This document shows positions 46,105 through 55,230 of a stretch of DNA of 64,000 nucleotides, in pieces (within the stretch, counting starts at the first letter, position 1; every line of letters begins with the position of its first letter). The stretch spans positions 1,696,931 through 1,760,930 of the forward strand of contig NZ_LS483440.1 of NCBI RefSeq assembly GCF_900476045.1. The letters are read 5' to 3'. Below the pieces are notes generated by a model, which did no database searches, was not told the origin of the DNA, and saw nothing but the letters and a program-made list of their open reading frames with translations. Position numbers and translations under genes: made by a program. The DNA comes from Gemella morbillorum (GTDB taxonomy: Bacteria; Bacillota; Bacilli; Staphylococcales; Gemellaceae).

Positions 46105-46850
46105 GAATATTTCTATTTTCAAAACGTAATATAAAAGAGATTTTACGCGATCCTATTAATCTTTTTTTTAGCCTTGGCTTTCCTCTAGTTTTGTTAGCCT
46201 TGTTGTCTATTATCAATTCTGCTATTCCGCCTGAAGCAAAAAATACAATGTTTCAAATAAAAAACCTTGCACCAGGTTTAGCAATGTTCGGCAGTGTATT
46301 TATGGCATTATTTGCTGGTATGTTGTTATCAAAAGACCGCACATCATCTTTTCTAACTCGTTTATTTACATCCCCTATGACTGCAACAGATTTTATTTTA
46401 GGTTATACTTTTCCTATGATAATTATGACTATTGTCCAAGCTTCAATAACCTTATTGGTAGCCGGGATCTTTGGTCTTGATATTAATGTCAATATCATTC
46501 TTGCTATTATTATAACAGCTTTGACTTCATTGTTATTTATTGGTACTGGTTTGTTTTTTGGTAGCCTTTTGAATGAAAAAGCTGTCGGTGGTGTTTGTGG
46601 AGCATTATTAACGAATATTGCAGGTTGGTTATCTGGAGTTTTTATTCCTATTGATTTGATAGGTGGTGCATTCAAAGCTATAACCAACATCTTACCGTTT
46701 TATCATAGTGTAGAGGCAATAAAGTTAAGTTTAAATGGTGATTTCAGTAACATTCTCCCTCACTTAGGTATTGTAATGGGTTATACAGGCATTATTTTTG
46801 TTTTTGCCATTATCACTTTTAATCGTAAAATGGCTGGAGAAAAAGCATAA
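46101..46850 (+). CDS. ABC-2 type permease
   Basis: 249 residues, six membrane segments. FSKRNIKEILRDPINLFFSL is the N-terminal cytoplasmic helix, and LFAGMLLSKDRTSSFLTRLF is the conserved middle loop of DrrB/ABC2 permeases. Four bases overlap the ATPase gene. Together with the AbrB-type regulator it forms a self-contained export operon. Confidence 0.88.
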   Translation: MRIFLFSKRNIKEILRDPINLFFSLGFPLVLLALLSIINSAIPPEAKNTMFQIKNLAPGLAMFGSVFMALFAGMLLSKDRTSSFLTRLFTSPMTATDFILGYTFPMIIMTIVQASITLLVAGIFGLDINVNIILAIIITALTSLLFIGTGLFFGSLLNEKAVGGVCGALLTNIAGWLSGVFIPIDLIGGAFKAITNILPFYHSVEAIKLSLNGDFSNILPHLGIVMGYTGIIFVFAIITFNRKMAGEKA

Positions 46851-47014
46851 AAAATAAAGTCTAACTAATTATTTCAAAATATATATAAATTCTGAGATAT
46901 ACTTTCATTTATATTGATTATATTCTATTTTTCGTCTATACTTAGGTATAAATACAAAATGGTATTTATATAACCATTTTGTATAAAGTAAACTTTTATG
47001 TTTATTTGCATATG

Positions 47015-47077
47015 AAAAACATCCTTTCCTATAGAGCTTGAACTACTCTTTTCTTATCAAGAAAGGATGTTTTTTTT
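47015..47077 (+). terminator. Terminator downstream of the AbrB-ABC operon
   Basis: AAAAACATCCTTTC and GAAAGGATGTTTTTTTT pair over 14 bases across a 32-base loop. It lies about 160 bases after the permease; 46851-47014 holds no gene. Confidence 0.75.
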
Positions 47078-47165
47078 ACTTATTTAACTTTTTTCTCACA
47101 CACACATATCCGGTGATTTTTTGTTTCGGAGGCTTCGCCTCTTCAACTGGTTAAAGCCATTAATA

Positions 47166-47202
47166 TAAAAAACAGCAAACCAATTTGATTTACTGTTTTT
47201 TC
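47166..47202 (-). terminator. Array-type terminator, copy 6
   Basis: AAAAAACAGTAAAtc..gGTTTGCTGTTTTTTAT hairpin, just after the MerR gene on the minus strand. It belongs to the same dispersed family as copies in the immunity array. Confidence 0.75.
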
Positions 47203-47215
47203 GATGAGTTAAATT

Positions 47216-47962
47216 CTATTTTTCACCTTTTTCTTGCTTTACATATTGTTGAATAGCATCACATACATATTGCGCTGTTCCCTCACCAAATTTATCTAGG
47301 TTGTTTTTAAATTCTATATTTTGAACATATCCATGTCCAATACTTGAAAATACATCTATTGGGCAATCAAAAGCATATTTACAAAGATGTTTATGAAGTT
47401 TTTCTGCTAAATCTATATTTTCTTTAGATGTAGCACTTATTTCTTTTGATATGTTTTCAGAAAAAGCAAAGAATATTTCATTGAAACCATCTGCTATTTC
47501 TTGTTCTTTTCCTTTTTGTTTTTCAATAGCTTCTTCTATGACTTCTTTCCCATACATATCAATTGCAGCTTGTTTATATTTTTCGTTATCTTGATATCTG
47601 AACCCACTAAATTTTTCTTTTGCTGACATAGTAATTCTCCTTTCTTGTGACTCTATTGTTTTCTCCAATGTTTTTAATAAAGTTAAGAGTTTTTGTTTTT
47701 CTTTTTGCATTAAATCAAGTTGTTTTCTCAGATGATATAATACTTCACTATCTTCTTTTTTTAACAATTCTTTTATTTTCTTTAAAGGAAACCCCAAGTA
47801 CTTATAGAACAATATCATTTGTAAAAATGAAATATCTTCTTCAGAATAATATCTATATCCATTTTCTTTTTTTTGGGGAGATAGCAAACCAATTTCATCA
47901 TAATGGTGTAAAGTGCGCACCGATACACCGCTTAATTCGCTAACTTTTTTAATCAAATACAT
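47216..47962 (-). CDS. MerR-family regulator of the TipA type
   Basis: 248 residues. The N-terminal MerR helix-turn-helix (SELSGVSVRTLHHYDEIGLL then YRYYSEEDISFLQMILFYKY) is followed by a coiled coil (75-110) and a C-terminal TipAS domain (YQDNEKYKQAAIDMYGKEVI, HKHLCKYAFDCPIDVFSSIG). TipAS domains bind thiopeptides or other hydrophobic antibiotics. The promoter has the 19-base spacer expected for MerR activators. Confidence 0.9.
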   Translation of the reverse strand: MYLIKKVSELSGVSVRTLHHYDEIGLLSPQKKENGYRYYSEEDISFLQMILFYKYLGFPLKKIKELLKKEDSEVLYHLRKQLDLMQKEKQKLLTLLKTLEKTIESQERRITMSAKEKFSGFRYQDNEKYKQAAIDMYGKEVIEEAIEKQKGKEQEIADGFNEIFFAFSENISKEISATSKENIDLAEKLHKHLCKYAFDCPIDVFSSIGHGYVQNIEFKNNLDKFGEGTAQYVCDAIQQYVKQEKGEK

Positions 47963-47985
47963 TCAATCTCCTCCTAACAATTATA

Positions 47986-48016
47986 AGTATATACTATTAC
48001 GTTGCGTTATAGTCAA
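47986..48016 (-). promoter_or_regulatory. MerR-type promoter with 19-base spacer and dyad
   Basis: Minus-strand TTGACT (48011-48016) and TATACT (47986-47991) are separated by 19 bases. The dyad ACTATAACG-CAA-CGTAATAGT (8 of 9 paired) fills the spacer (47993-48013), as in promoters untwisted by MerR proteins. Confidence 0.8.
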
Positions 48017-48141
48017 CATGTTTTTTCTTTTTTTTTATTTTTTCTATTTTTTTGATTTGAGCAAAAAAAATAACTAAGTATAAGATTTACAGTTTCTATC
48101 TTAGTTATTATTGAATTATTAACTAATAAATAAGTGCCAAT

Positions 48142-48759
48142 CTACTTACGATACTCTTCTAGTTTATATGAATATTCTGTTAAAAGATTCTTTGAATAGA
48201 TTTTTTTCTTTTCTGAGTTTCTAACTTCTTTCCAAAGAATAGACGCTACTTTTAATTTATTCGAATAGTTTCTACTATTTTCATCTGCACAAAAATCCTT
48301 TAAAAATTGATTCCATTGACAAACAGAATTATCATATTTTGCATAATCCGATTTGCCATAATAAACTTTTAGCAAATCTTCTATTGTAAATTTTATATTT
48401 TTCTCGCTTTTTACTTTTCTCCAAGCGGTAGCCATATCAGCAGTAAATTTAAACGGTGAGATTCCTGTTAAAGTGGAGAAGTATTCCCTAAACTTTGCAT
48501 TGAAGGAAAAACCACATTCAAGTAATGGCGTATCCAAAGTAATATTTTCCACTTGTTTTTTTGTAGTTTTTATTAATGATTTTTTAATTAAATTTCCTTT
48601 GAAATACTGCTCAATAATATAATTTAGTTCTTGCTTTGTACCTCTATATTCCAATCCTAATGACTTGCATATCTGCGAAATTTCTTCACGATACCAATAA
48701 TATTTATTAAATTCATCAAACGATGTAATTTTTTCAAACTCTGGTCTTTTTTCTATCAA
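48142..48759 (-). CDS. SAP-domain (DUF6434-like) protein
   Basis: 205 residues from a TTG preceded by AAAGGAG. The opening RPEFEKITSFDEFNKYYWYR followed by EEISQICKSLGLEYRGTKQE is a SAP-like helical motif, and CGFSFNAKFREYFSTLTGIS plus FKFTADMATAWRKVK follow. Proteins of this kind are widespread in Bacilli and function is unknown; DNA or RNA binding is suggested by the SAP motif. Confidence 0.7.
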   Translation of the reverse strand: MIEKRPEFEKITSFDEFNKYYWYREEISQICKSLGLEYRGTKQELNYIIEQYFKGNLIKKSLIKTTKKQVENITLDTPLLECGFSFNAKFREYFSTLTGISPFKFTADMATAWRKVKSEKNIKFTIEDLLKVYYGKSDYAKYDNSVCQWNQFLKDFCADENSRNYSNKLKVASILWKEVRNSEKKKIYSKNLLTEYSYKLEEYRK

Positions 48760-48875
48760 TCTTTTGTCTCCTTTTAAATAATCTATTTCATACTATTATT
48801 CTCTCTCAACAACCCTATTACTTCTTTATTCGAAAAATACTCACTTTGTAATTTTTGTTTTAACATTTAAAATGG

Positions 48876-49211
48876 TTACTTGCTATATTTATATTCTTTT
48901 AATCTAGATGCTAGCCAATGAAATCTGGATTTATATCTTTTCTTTAATAACGGTCTTCCTCTAACGCACACCCCCATTTCATATGTGGCTGTTTCGTCAT
49001 AAGGATTAAAGAAACCTATAACCAAAGCGTATTCTGGTCCATCATTCACCATGATATCTATTAAATAAGATATGTTATATTCTTTACCCTTGGTCTTTAT
49101 AATAACACCCTCTTGCTCAAGTTGACTTACATAGTCTACACATTCCTCAAAATAACAAAACTGCTTTGCGACACAAACATCCTTACCAAAAGAATTGTAT
49201 TCTTTTACCAT
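48876..49211 (-). CDS. Uncharacterised small protein
   Basis: 111 residues, MVKEYNSFGKDVCVAKQFCY, with VNDGPEYALVIGFFNPYDET in the middle and a basic end (KKRYKSRFHWLASRLKEYKY). The ribosome binding site is weak. Position in the array makes an immunity role possible. Not recognised. Confidence 0.5.
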   Translation of the reverse strand: MVKEYNSFGKDVCVAKQFCYFEECVDYVSQLEQEGVIIKTKGKEYNISYLIDIMVNDGPEYALVIGFFNPYDETATYEMGVCVRGRPLLKKRYKSRFHWLASRLKEYKYSK

Positions 49212-49305
49212 CTAATCTAATTTTTTAAATTTCAAATTAACTAATGTTTCTTCATTCTGATGATTATTTTCCAATAGTTCTTCCTCTTCGAACTATCATT
49301 TATTA

Positions 49306-49809
49306 TCACAATATTTTTTCTAAAACTACGACTATTCCTCGTTTATTTTCTTTTTCTATTCCCGTCTCAACAAATCCACATTTCCTCCAAAAGCTTCTGC
49401 TTTGAAAATTTCCTTTCATATACGCAAGCCTTACTTTTTTATACCCTTCTTTCTTAAACGCAACTAAACTTTCCTCTATTATCTTGCTCCCTACACCTTT
49501 TTTAGACTCTTTAATATCGACCATAAACAAACCTATATAAATGGTATCTTCTTGCGGAAAAGCGATAATAAAATCCATAATTGCTACTAAGTTATCATCA
49601 TAAAAAAAACCTATATAAAACTTATCTTTAAAACTCTTCCCCTCTGGCAATTCTTTTAAATCACTAAGAACGGTCTCTACACTAGGTTTAGGCGGACAAT
49701 ATTCAAAATACAGAGGGTTCCCTTGTTGCAAATTTAATATAATTGCGACGTCTTCTTCTCCCATATTTTTTATTCTGTACTTTTTAGATAACTTGCTTAA
49801 GTTTAACAT
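49306..49809 (-). CDS. GNAT-family N-acetyltransferase
   Basis: 167 residues. The acetyl-CoA-binding motif A is LFMVDIKESKKGVGSKIIEE (about 109-128, QxxGxG variant KKGVGS), with the following motif B in YKKVRLAYMKGNFQSRSFWRKCGFVE. Substrate unknown; small GNATs often protect from toxic metabolites. Confidence 0.85.
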   Translation of the reverse strand: MLNLSKLSKKYRIKNMGEEDVAIILNLQQGNPLYFEYCPPKPSVETVLSDLKELPEGKSFKDKFYIGFFYDDNLVAIMDFIIAFPQEDTIYIGLFMVDIKESKKGVGSKIIEESLVAFKKEGYKKVRLAYMKGNFQSRSFWRKCGFVETGIEKENKRGIVVVLEKIL

Positions 49810-49906
49810 AACACTTCTTCTTTCTAAATATTTATCTATTCTATATTTCTAATTTCTTTTTTCTATAGATCAATCTGTCTTCAAGTGAGAAATTTGCATT
49901 CTTTCC

Positions 49907-50425
49907 TTAAGTAATATCCTTCAATTTTCTTCCTAAAGCCAATAAACTTTCTATATCTGATACTTCTCCTGTTCCTAGAGGATTCCATGTATACTCCCCT
50001 TCAATCGTTCTAACATGCTTAGATCTAGCCCGAAATTTTATTTTATCTGTGTGGGTATATATATCGACTCGTAAGGCTTTATCCCCTACTTTTTGTTTGT
50101 TATAATCTATCTCACAAAATATAACTGTTCCAGACATAATTTCCTTATCATTACCCCAGATTCTAATATTATTGCCATCTAACTCTACAACATACTTTTT
50201 TGAAAAGAGTTCTTGTAGTTTTCTCGCTAAAAGAAAACAACCTCCAAGGATTAATACTATTGTTAAAGATTTAAATAATGAATATGGTTTAATATAGTTA
50301 TCTAGTTCAAAGTAATATGAAACTAGTGCTAGTCCTACCAAAAAAAATACCATTACCACAGAAAAAACAACAGTAATCATCTTCTCTTTATTTGTTGTTG
50401 TCGCTACAAATTCATACCTTTCCAT
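49907..50425 (-). CDS. Two-helix membrane protein, paralogue of the 43440 gene
   Basis: 172 residues from the ATG at 50425, preceded by AGAGGTG. MERYEFVATTTNKEKMITVV is followed by two membrane segments, then YVVELDGNNIRIWGNDKEIM and ESLLALGRKLKDIT. It follows bceB by about 200 bases. Location beside the Bce module suggests an envelope role, but this is inference. Confidence 0.7.
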   Translation of the reverse strand: MERYEFVATTTNKEKMITVVFSVVMVFFLVGLALVSYYFELDNYIKPYSLFKSLTIVLILGGCFLLARKLQELFSKKYVVELDGNNIRIWGNDKEIMSGTVIFCEIDYNKQKVGDKALRVDIYTHTDKIKFRARSKHVRTIEGEYTWNPLGTGEVSDIESLLALGRKLKDIT

Positions 50426-50635
50426 ATACACCTCTTAAATAACAGCTTTATAATTTTCTTTTATTTCCTTTATTCTTATATGTTTTTTACTAAAAAATAC
50501 ACACAGTAATTATACCATGTGTACTTTTTATAATCAATTTTCCTTTTATCTAGATTTGTTTTTTTAGTTTGCTGGCTAACATTTCACTTTTGTTTTGTAG
50601 GAAATCTTTAGCCAAGCTATCTCTTAACCGTCGTG

Positions 50636-52621
50636 CTATTCTTTTATAATTCTATAATATATTCTTGATGTGATTAGATATACTATTAGATAGAATACCG
50701 CAAAGACCGCTATTGTTACAGCTAAAGCTATTAAGAAAACATTATTATCTGTTGCTAGGAATAATTTTAGTATTTTTTCGATAAACGGATATGCCACTAC
50801 CGTGTGAAGTGTTGCTATTGCTAGTGGGGCAAAGAAGATCATCAATACCTGACTTCTTATACTTTGTTTGATTTGTCTGTCGGTTAACCCCACTTTACGC
50901 ATAATCCCAAATTTATCTTTATCTTCATATCCTTCAGATATTTGTTTGTAGTACATTATTACTACTTGAGAAACTACAAAAATCATACTTATAAACACAC
51001 CTATAAACAGGAATGATGCGTAGAAACCTTTAAAATTCGTTTCATTTTCTGCTTTTCCTTCTATGTTTATATTTCCTTCTTTTTCTAGTTGTTTAAAGTT
51101 TTCTATTACTTTCGCTTCTTTTGTTTTATCGCTTATGTTAAAACCTACATAATTGTAGACTTCGCCTTCTTCATCTGACATATTCAGTTTTTTCTTCAGA
51201 GCTGATTCTATTTTCTTAACGTCAGTATTATCTTTTACCACTACATAATATGTATCAAAAGCATTGGCTGCGGCTGTACCTAAAGCACCTGGGAAATCTG
51301 TTAATTTTTCTTTTATTTTTAAATTTACACCTTGTACTGTAATTTCATTTGCTTCATATTTTCCTTTTTTGTCGATAAATAATAAAGTTTCTCCTGTGTT
51401 TAAAGTTTTTTGCTCTTTTGATACTTTATTGTAGTCCTTTAATTCAATAACAACAACAGTTCTTAGTTTATCTAATGAACCGACATTCCCTGTTTCGTAA
51501 CTAATTTCTGTTCCATTTAGACGCCCTACTACATTCAACATATTATATGATACTAAATCTTTTGCTTCTACTCCCGCATCTTGAGTGGCTTTTTTTACAT
51601 TTTTTTCTATTTCCGTCAACTTACCTTCTGTTGAACGATAACCGTTTACTATTATATCTCTTGGGAAGCGTGTATTATATGCTTCTTCACTACCTGCATA
51701 AAGAGCTGATGTTGTTCCCATAGTTACAAGAACCATCGTTGATAGTATACAAATATTAGCAAGCCCTACAGCATTTCGTTTCATTCTGTATAAAAGTCCT
51801 GAAACACTAATAAAGTTCTTTGGTTTATAATAAAAAGTCTTGTTGTTTTTCATCAATTTTAGAACAGTTATACTTACCGCCATAAATATTAAATATGTCC
51901 CAAATATCACCGCTAAAACTGCAATGAAAAACATTGTTATAGCTTTTATTGGATTTTGAATAGTTTGAGCTAAATAATACCCATATCCTGTTAATCCTAA
52001 TCCTAAGATAGCTAGAATAAAACGTGCTTTAGGTTCACGTTCTCCATTATTTTCTTCTTTAAGAAGTGCTACTATTTTTAGACGAGAAATCTTTATTACT
52101 GTGTAGATTAGTAATAAGAAGAAAATTCCTCCGAATAATAAGATTGTTAAAAATACTGCGATTGGTGTTATTACAAAACCAAAACTTACTCCTGCGGTAA
52201 ATAATTTTAACAATACTAAAAGCATTAGTTTATCGAATAACAGACCGAACGCAAGTCCAAACACTAATGTTATCACCGCGATAAAAATAGTTTCTAATAT
52301 TAAAATACGTGCTATTTGTTTTTTTGTCATACCTAATACAGAATATAATCCAAACTCTCGAACACGACGTTTAATTAGGAAACTATAAGTGTAAAACAGG
52401 AATATCGCTGAAAATATCGCGATAACTATAACCCCAAACCCGAGAACTTGTTTCGTTGCGCTTATACCTTGAGGTAACTTATCCAGATTTTTCCCTAATG
52501 ATAGTGATGTTAGTATATAAAATGATGCAATAGTGAAAATCGCCGATAAAATATACGGTAGTATAAAACGTTTATTTTTTACTAAGTTGTTTAAAGCAAA
52601 CTTGCTATAAAATAAATTCAT
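50636..52621 (-). CDS. bceB: BceB-type ABC permease of a peptide-antibiotic detoxification module
   Basis: 661 residues from the ATG at 52621 (AGGTGAG just upstream, within the end of bceA). Ten membrane segments in the FtsX-like BceB layout, with a large outer loop between segments 7 and 8 (about 310-520) that senses the drug. MNLFYSKFALNNLVKNKRFI and REFGLYSVLGMTKKQIARIL are typical. It works with bceA to free lipid II cycle intermediates from bacitracin-like peptides and signals flux to the kinase. Confidence 0.88.
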   Translation of the reverse strand: MNLFYSKFALNNLVKNKRFILPYILSAIFTIASFYILTSLSLGKNLDKLPQGISATKQVLGFGVIVIAIFSAIFLFYTYSFLIKRRVREFGLYSVLGMTKKQIARILILETIFIAVITLVFGLAFGLLFDKLMLLVLLKLFTAGVSFGFVITPIAVFLTILLFGGIFFLLLIYTVIKISRLKIVALLKEENNGEREPKARFILAILGLGLTGYGYYLAQTIQNPIKAITMFFIAVLAVIFGTYLIFMAVSITVLKLMKNNKTFYYKPKNFISVSGLLYRMKRNAVGLANICILSTMVLVTMGTTSALYAGSEEAYNTRFPRDIIVNGYRSTEGKLTEIEKNVKKATQDAGVEAKDLVSYNMLNVVGRLNGTEISYETGNVGSLDKLRTVVVIELKDYNKVSKEQKTLNTGETLLFIDKKGKYEANEITVQGVNLKIKEKLTDFPGALGTAAANAFDTYYVVVKDNTDVKKIESALKKKLNMSDEEGEVYNYVGFNISDKTKEAKVIENFKQLEKEGNINIEGKAENETNFKGFYASFLFIGVFISMIFVVSQVVIMYYKQISEGYEDKDKFGIMRKVGLTDRQIKQSIRSQVLMIFFAPLAIATLHTVVAYPFIEKILKLFLATDNNVFLIALAVTIAVFAVFYLIVYLITSRIYYRIIKE

Positions 52622-52622
52622 G

Positions 52623-53375
52623 TTACTCACCTGCCTGCATTAATGTTAGTGTGTCATTAATTTTTTGGAACATTTCGTTATTAGTTGAATTTCCTTTTCT
52701 GATTTCATGGAAAACAACACCATCTTTTATAAATAATACTCTTTTAGCACGAGCTGCTGTTTTTACAGAGTGCGTCACCATTATAAGTGTTTGCCCTGCT
52801 TCATTTAATCTATCGAAGACTTCTAGAAGTTGGTCTGTAGATTTTGAATCTAGCGCTCCTGTTGGCTCATCCGCTAAGATTATCGCTGGATTTGTTATAA
52901 TTGCACGAGCAACTGCCACACGTTGTTTTTGTCCTCCTGATATTTCATAAGGATATTTATTGATAAGTTTTTCTATTCCAAGTGGTTTTATTACTTTTTC
53001 TAATCGTTGTTCCATATCTTTATAGTTTTTATTCGCTAAAACCAGCGGTAGTAGTATATTATCTTTTACTGAAAAATTATCAAGTAAGTTAAAATCTTGG
53101 AAAACAAATCCTAGATTATCTCGACGAAAATCAGCTAAATCTTTATCTTTTAGTTTGCTAAGGTCTTGACCTTTTAATAGAACATTTCCACTTGTTGCTT
53201 TATCAAATGTCGCTAAAATATTTAATAGTGTAGTTTTCCCACTTCCACTTTCACCCATAATTGCTACATATTCATTGTTATCAACAGCGAAATTTACATT
53301 TTTTAACGCCTCTGTACTTTGTGTACTTAATCTTGTTGTGTATACTTTTCTTACGTTGTTTACTTCTAATAACAT
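52623..53375 (-). CDS. bceA: BceA-type ABC ATPase
   Basis: 250 residues of the MacB/LolD class. Walker A is GESGSGKTTLLN near 40, the signature ISGGQKQRVAVARAII near 144, Walker B AIILADEPTGALDSK and the switch VTHSVKTAARAKR. AGAGGAG precedes the ATG. The stop is one base from the bceB start. Confidence 0.92.
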   Translation of the reverse strand: MLLEVNNVRKVYTTRLSTQSTEALKNVNFAVDNNEYVAIMGESGSGKTTLLNILATFDKATSGNVLLKGQDLSKLKDKDLADFRRDNLGFVFQDFNLLDNFSVKDNILLPLVLANKNYKDMEQRLEKVIKPLGIEKLINKYPYEISGGQKQRVAVARAIITNPAIILADEPTGALDSKSTDQLLEVFDRLNEAGQTLIMVTHSVKTAARAKRVLFIKDGVVFHEIRKGNSTNNEMFQKINDTLTLMQAGE

Positions 53376-53401
53376 TGTTAATCTCCTCTTTTCATCCTAA
53401 C

Positions 53402-53429
53402 CGATTAAATATTTCTTCTTGTTTAATCG
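53402..53429. promoter_or_regulatory. Inverted repeat in the bceA leader
   Basis: CGATTAAA and TTTAATCG, 12 bases apart, lie between the bceA ribosome binding site and its likely promoter. It could be a response-regulator site or a leader hairpin. Confidence 0.4.
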
Positions 53430-53499
53430 ATCTATTATTTCTTTGTTACAACTATATTGTATCTTATATTTTTTTGTCGTTCTATCGATTTTCCTTACA

Positions 53500-53541
53500 A
53501 AAAAGCCTGTAATCTTACACTTTTGTAAGATTGCAGACTCA
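53500..53541 (-). terminator. Terminator after bceRS
   Basis: AGTCTGCAATCTTACA and TGTAAGATTACAGGCT form a 16-base stem (one wobble) with an AAAG loop, followed by TTTTTTG, separating bceRS from bceAB. Confidence 0.9.
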
Positions 53542-53575
53542 TTTGTTATCCTACTTTTTTAATTCCTACTATATA

Positions 53576-54562
53576 TTACTCCCTAAATTTGTCTTCTTCT
53601 GGAAATATTATCTCTACTTTAGTTCCAATATTAACCTTCGAGGTAATTATTATTTTATGCCCTAGATTATCTAACGTCTTTTTACAAAGGTATAATCCAA
53701 GTCCGCTAGATTTTTTTTCATATCTTCCATTAAATCCTGTAAAACCTTTTTCGAAAATACGTGGTAAGTCTTCTTCGCTTATTCCTAAACCATTATCTTC
53801 TATAATAAGTTTATTTTTTTTGAAGAAAATACTTATCTCACCACCTGTTTTTGTGTATTTAATCGCATTACTTAAGATTTGTTCAAATGCAAATCCTAGC
53901 CATTTTTTATCACTAATAACAAATGTTTCATGTGGAACATAATTTAATTTTATCTTTTTATTAATAAATAATGGCGCATATTTTTTTATATTATCTTTAG
54001 TTACGTCGCCCAAATTAGTTCTTTCTATAAGATAGTCCGAGCTCTCACTACCAAGCCTTAAGTACGTCAGTACCATCTCTACATAGCGTTCTATTTTGAA
54101 TAATTCTTGTTTTACTATTTTCACATCTACTTCTTCATTGTCTAATAGAAAGTTTAGCGCAGCTATTGGGGTTTTAATTTGATGCACCCACATACTAAAG
54201 TAATCTTCTATCTCTGTATTCTTTTTATACGCTTGATGATTAAGTTTTTCTACTTCATCATGTAATCTTCTTATAATTTTATGATAATATTCAACCCTTA
54301 CATCTAAACTTCGTGGTAAATCTTCCATATCATTTAGTATATGATTTTCTAAAAATTTTAATTTTTTATAGCTATCTTTATAGTTATAGAAGTCTACAAT
54401 GGTTGCTAGAAAGGCCATTATGAAACAAAAACTCCCACCATAATACAACGCTTCAAAAGGCAAAGAATATAGATAAAAAATCACAAAGAAGACTAATATG
54501 AAGCTTACAAATAGCAAATAGACTTTTATGTTTTTCTTTAAATAATTCGCTAAAATTTTCAT
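53576..54562 (-). CDS. bceS: BceS-type intramembrane-sensing histidine kinase
   Basis: 328 residues. Two N-terminal membrane helices with almost no outer loop (VYLLFVSFILVFFVIFYLYS; SFCFIMAFLATIVDF), the phospho-acceptor in FSMWVHQIKTPIAALNFLLD (H near 127), N box ILSNAIKYTKTGG, G1 IIEDNGLGISEEDLP and G2 SSGLGLYLCKKTL. It senses the state of BceAB rather than the drug itself. It overlaps the regulator gene. Confidence 0.92.
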   Translation of the reverse strand: MKILANYLKKNIKVYLLFVSFILVFFVIFYLYSLPFEALYYGGSFCFIMAFLATIVDFYNYKDSYKKLKFLENHILNDMEDLPRSLDVRVEYYHKIIRRLHDEVEKLNHQAYKKNTEIEDYFSMWVHQIKTPIAALNFLLDNEEVDVKIVKQELFKIERYVEMVLTYLRLGSESSDYLIERTNLGDVTKDNIKKYAPLFINKKIKLNYVPHETFVISDKKWLGFAFEQILSNAIKYTKTGGEISIFFKKNKLIIEDNGLGISEEDLPRIFEKGFTGFNGRYEKKSSGLGLYLCKKTLDNLGHKIIITSKVNIGTKVEIIFPEEDKFRE

Positions 54563-55230
54563 TATACTATGTATCCTTTTCCTTTTTTAGTCGTTATAAA
54601 CTCATCTACTCCTATACTTTTCAATTTCGCTCTTAATCTATTAACGTTAACAGATAAAGTATTCTCATCTATAAAGTTATCACTTTGCCATAAAGCGTTG
54701 ATAATTTCTTCACGACTTACTATTTTTTCGCGATTTTCTAACAATACAGTTAATATTTTACTCTCGTTTTTTGTTAGTTCCGCCAACTCTTCTCCACATT
54801 TGATTTCATCTCGGCTCATATCGAAAATTACATCTTTATATACTATTAGATTCGTTCCGCTATTAAAGTTGTAAACACGTCTTAATAACGCTTCTATTTT
54901 CGCTTTTAATACTACTAATTTGAAAGGTTTTTCTATAAAATCATCTGCACCGATATTCATCGCCATTACTATATTCATATCATCGTTCGCTGAAGAGATA
55001 AAAATAATAGGCACTTTAGAAATTTTTCTTATTTCCTCGCAAAAGTAATACCCATCAAAATAAGGCAAGTTAATATCCATAAGCACCAAATCAGGAGAGT
55101 ATTCAACAAATTCATGCACTACATTTTGAAAATTTTGCACTTCACATGTGCTATACTGCCATTTTTCTAAATAGCCCGCTATTGAATTTGATATAATCTC
55201 GTCATCCTCAACTATCATAATTTTATACAT
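54562..55230 (-). CDS. bceR: BceR-type response regulator (OmpR family)
   Basis: 222 residues. The receiver domain has D8-D9 (VEDDE), phospho-acceptor D52 in LVLMDINLPYFDG and K in FIEKPFKLVVL. The C-terminal winged helix reads LTKNESKILTVLLENREKIV, then TLSVNVNRLRAKLKSIGVDE and TKKGKGYIV. It is expected to activate bceAB upon drug stress. First gene of the bceRS unit. Confidence 0.92.
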   Translation of the reverse strand: MYKIMIVEDDEIISNSIAGYLEKWQYSTCEVQNFQNVVHEFVEYSPDLVLMDINLPYFDGYYFCEEIRKISKVPIIFISSANDDMNIVMAMNIGADDFIEKPFKLVVLKAKIEALLRRVYNFNSGTNLIVYKDVIFDMSRDEIKCGEELAELTKNESKILTVLLENREKIVSREEIINALWQSDNFIDENTLSVNVNRLRAKLKSIGVDEFITTKKGKGYIV

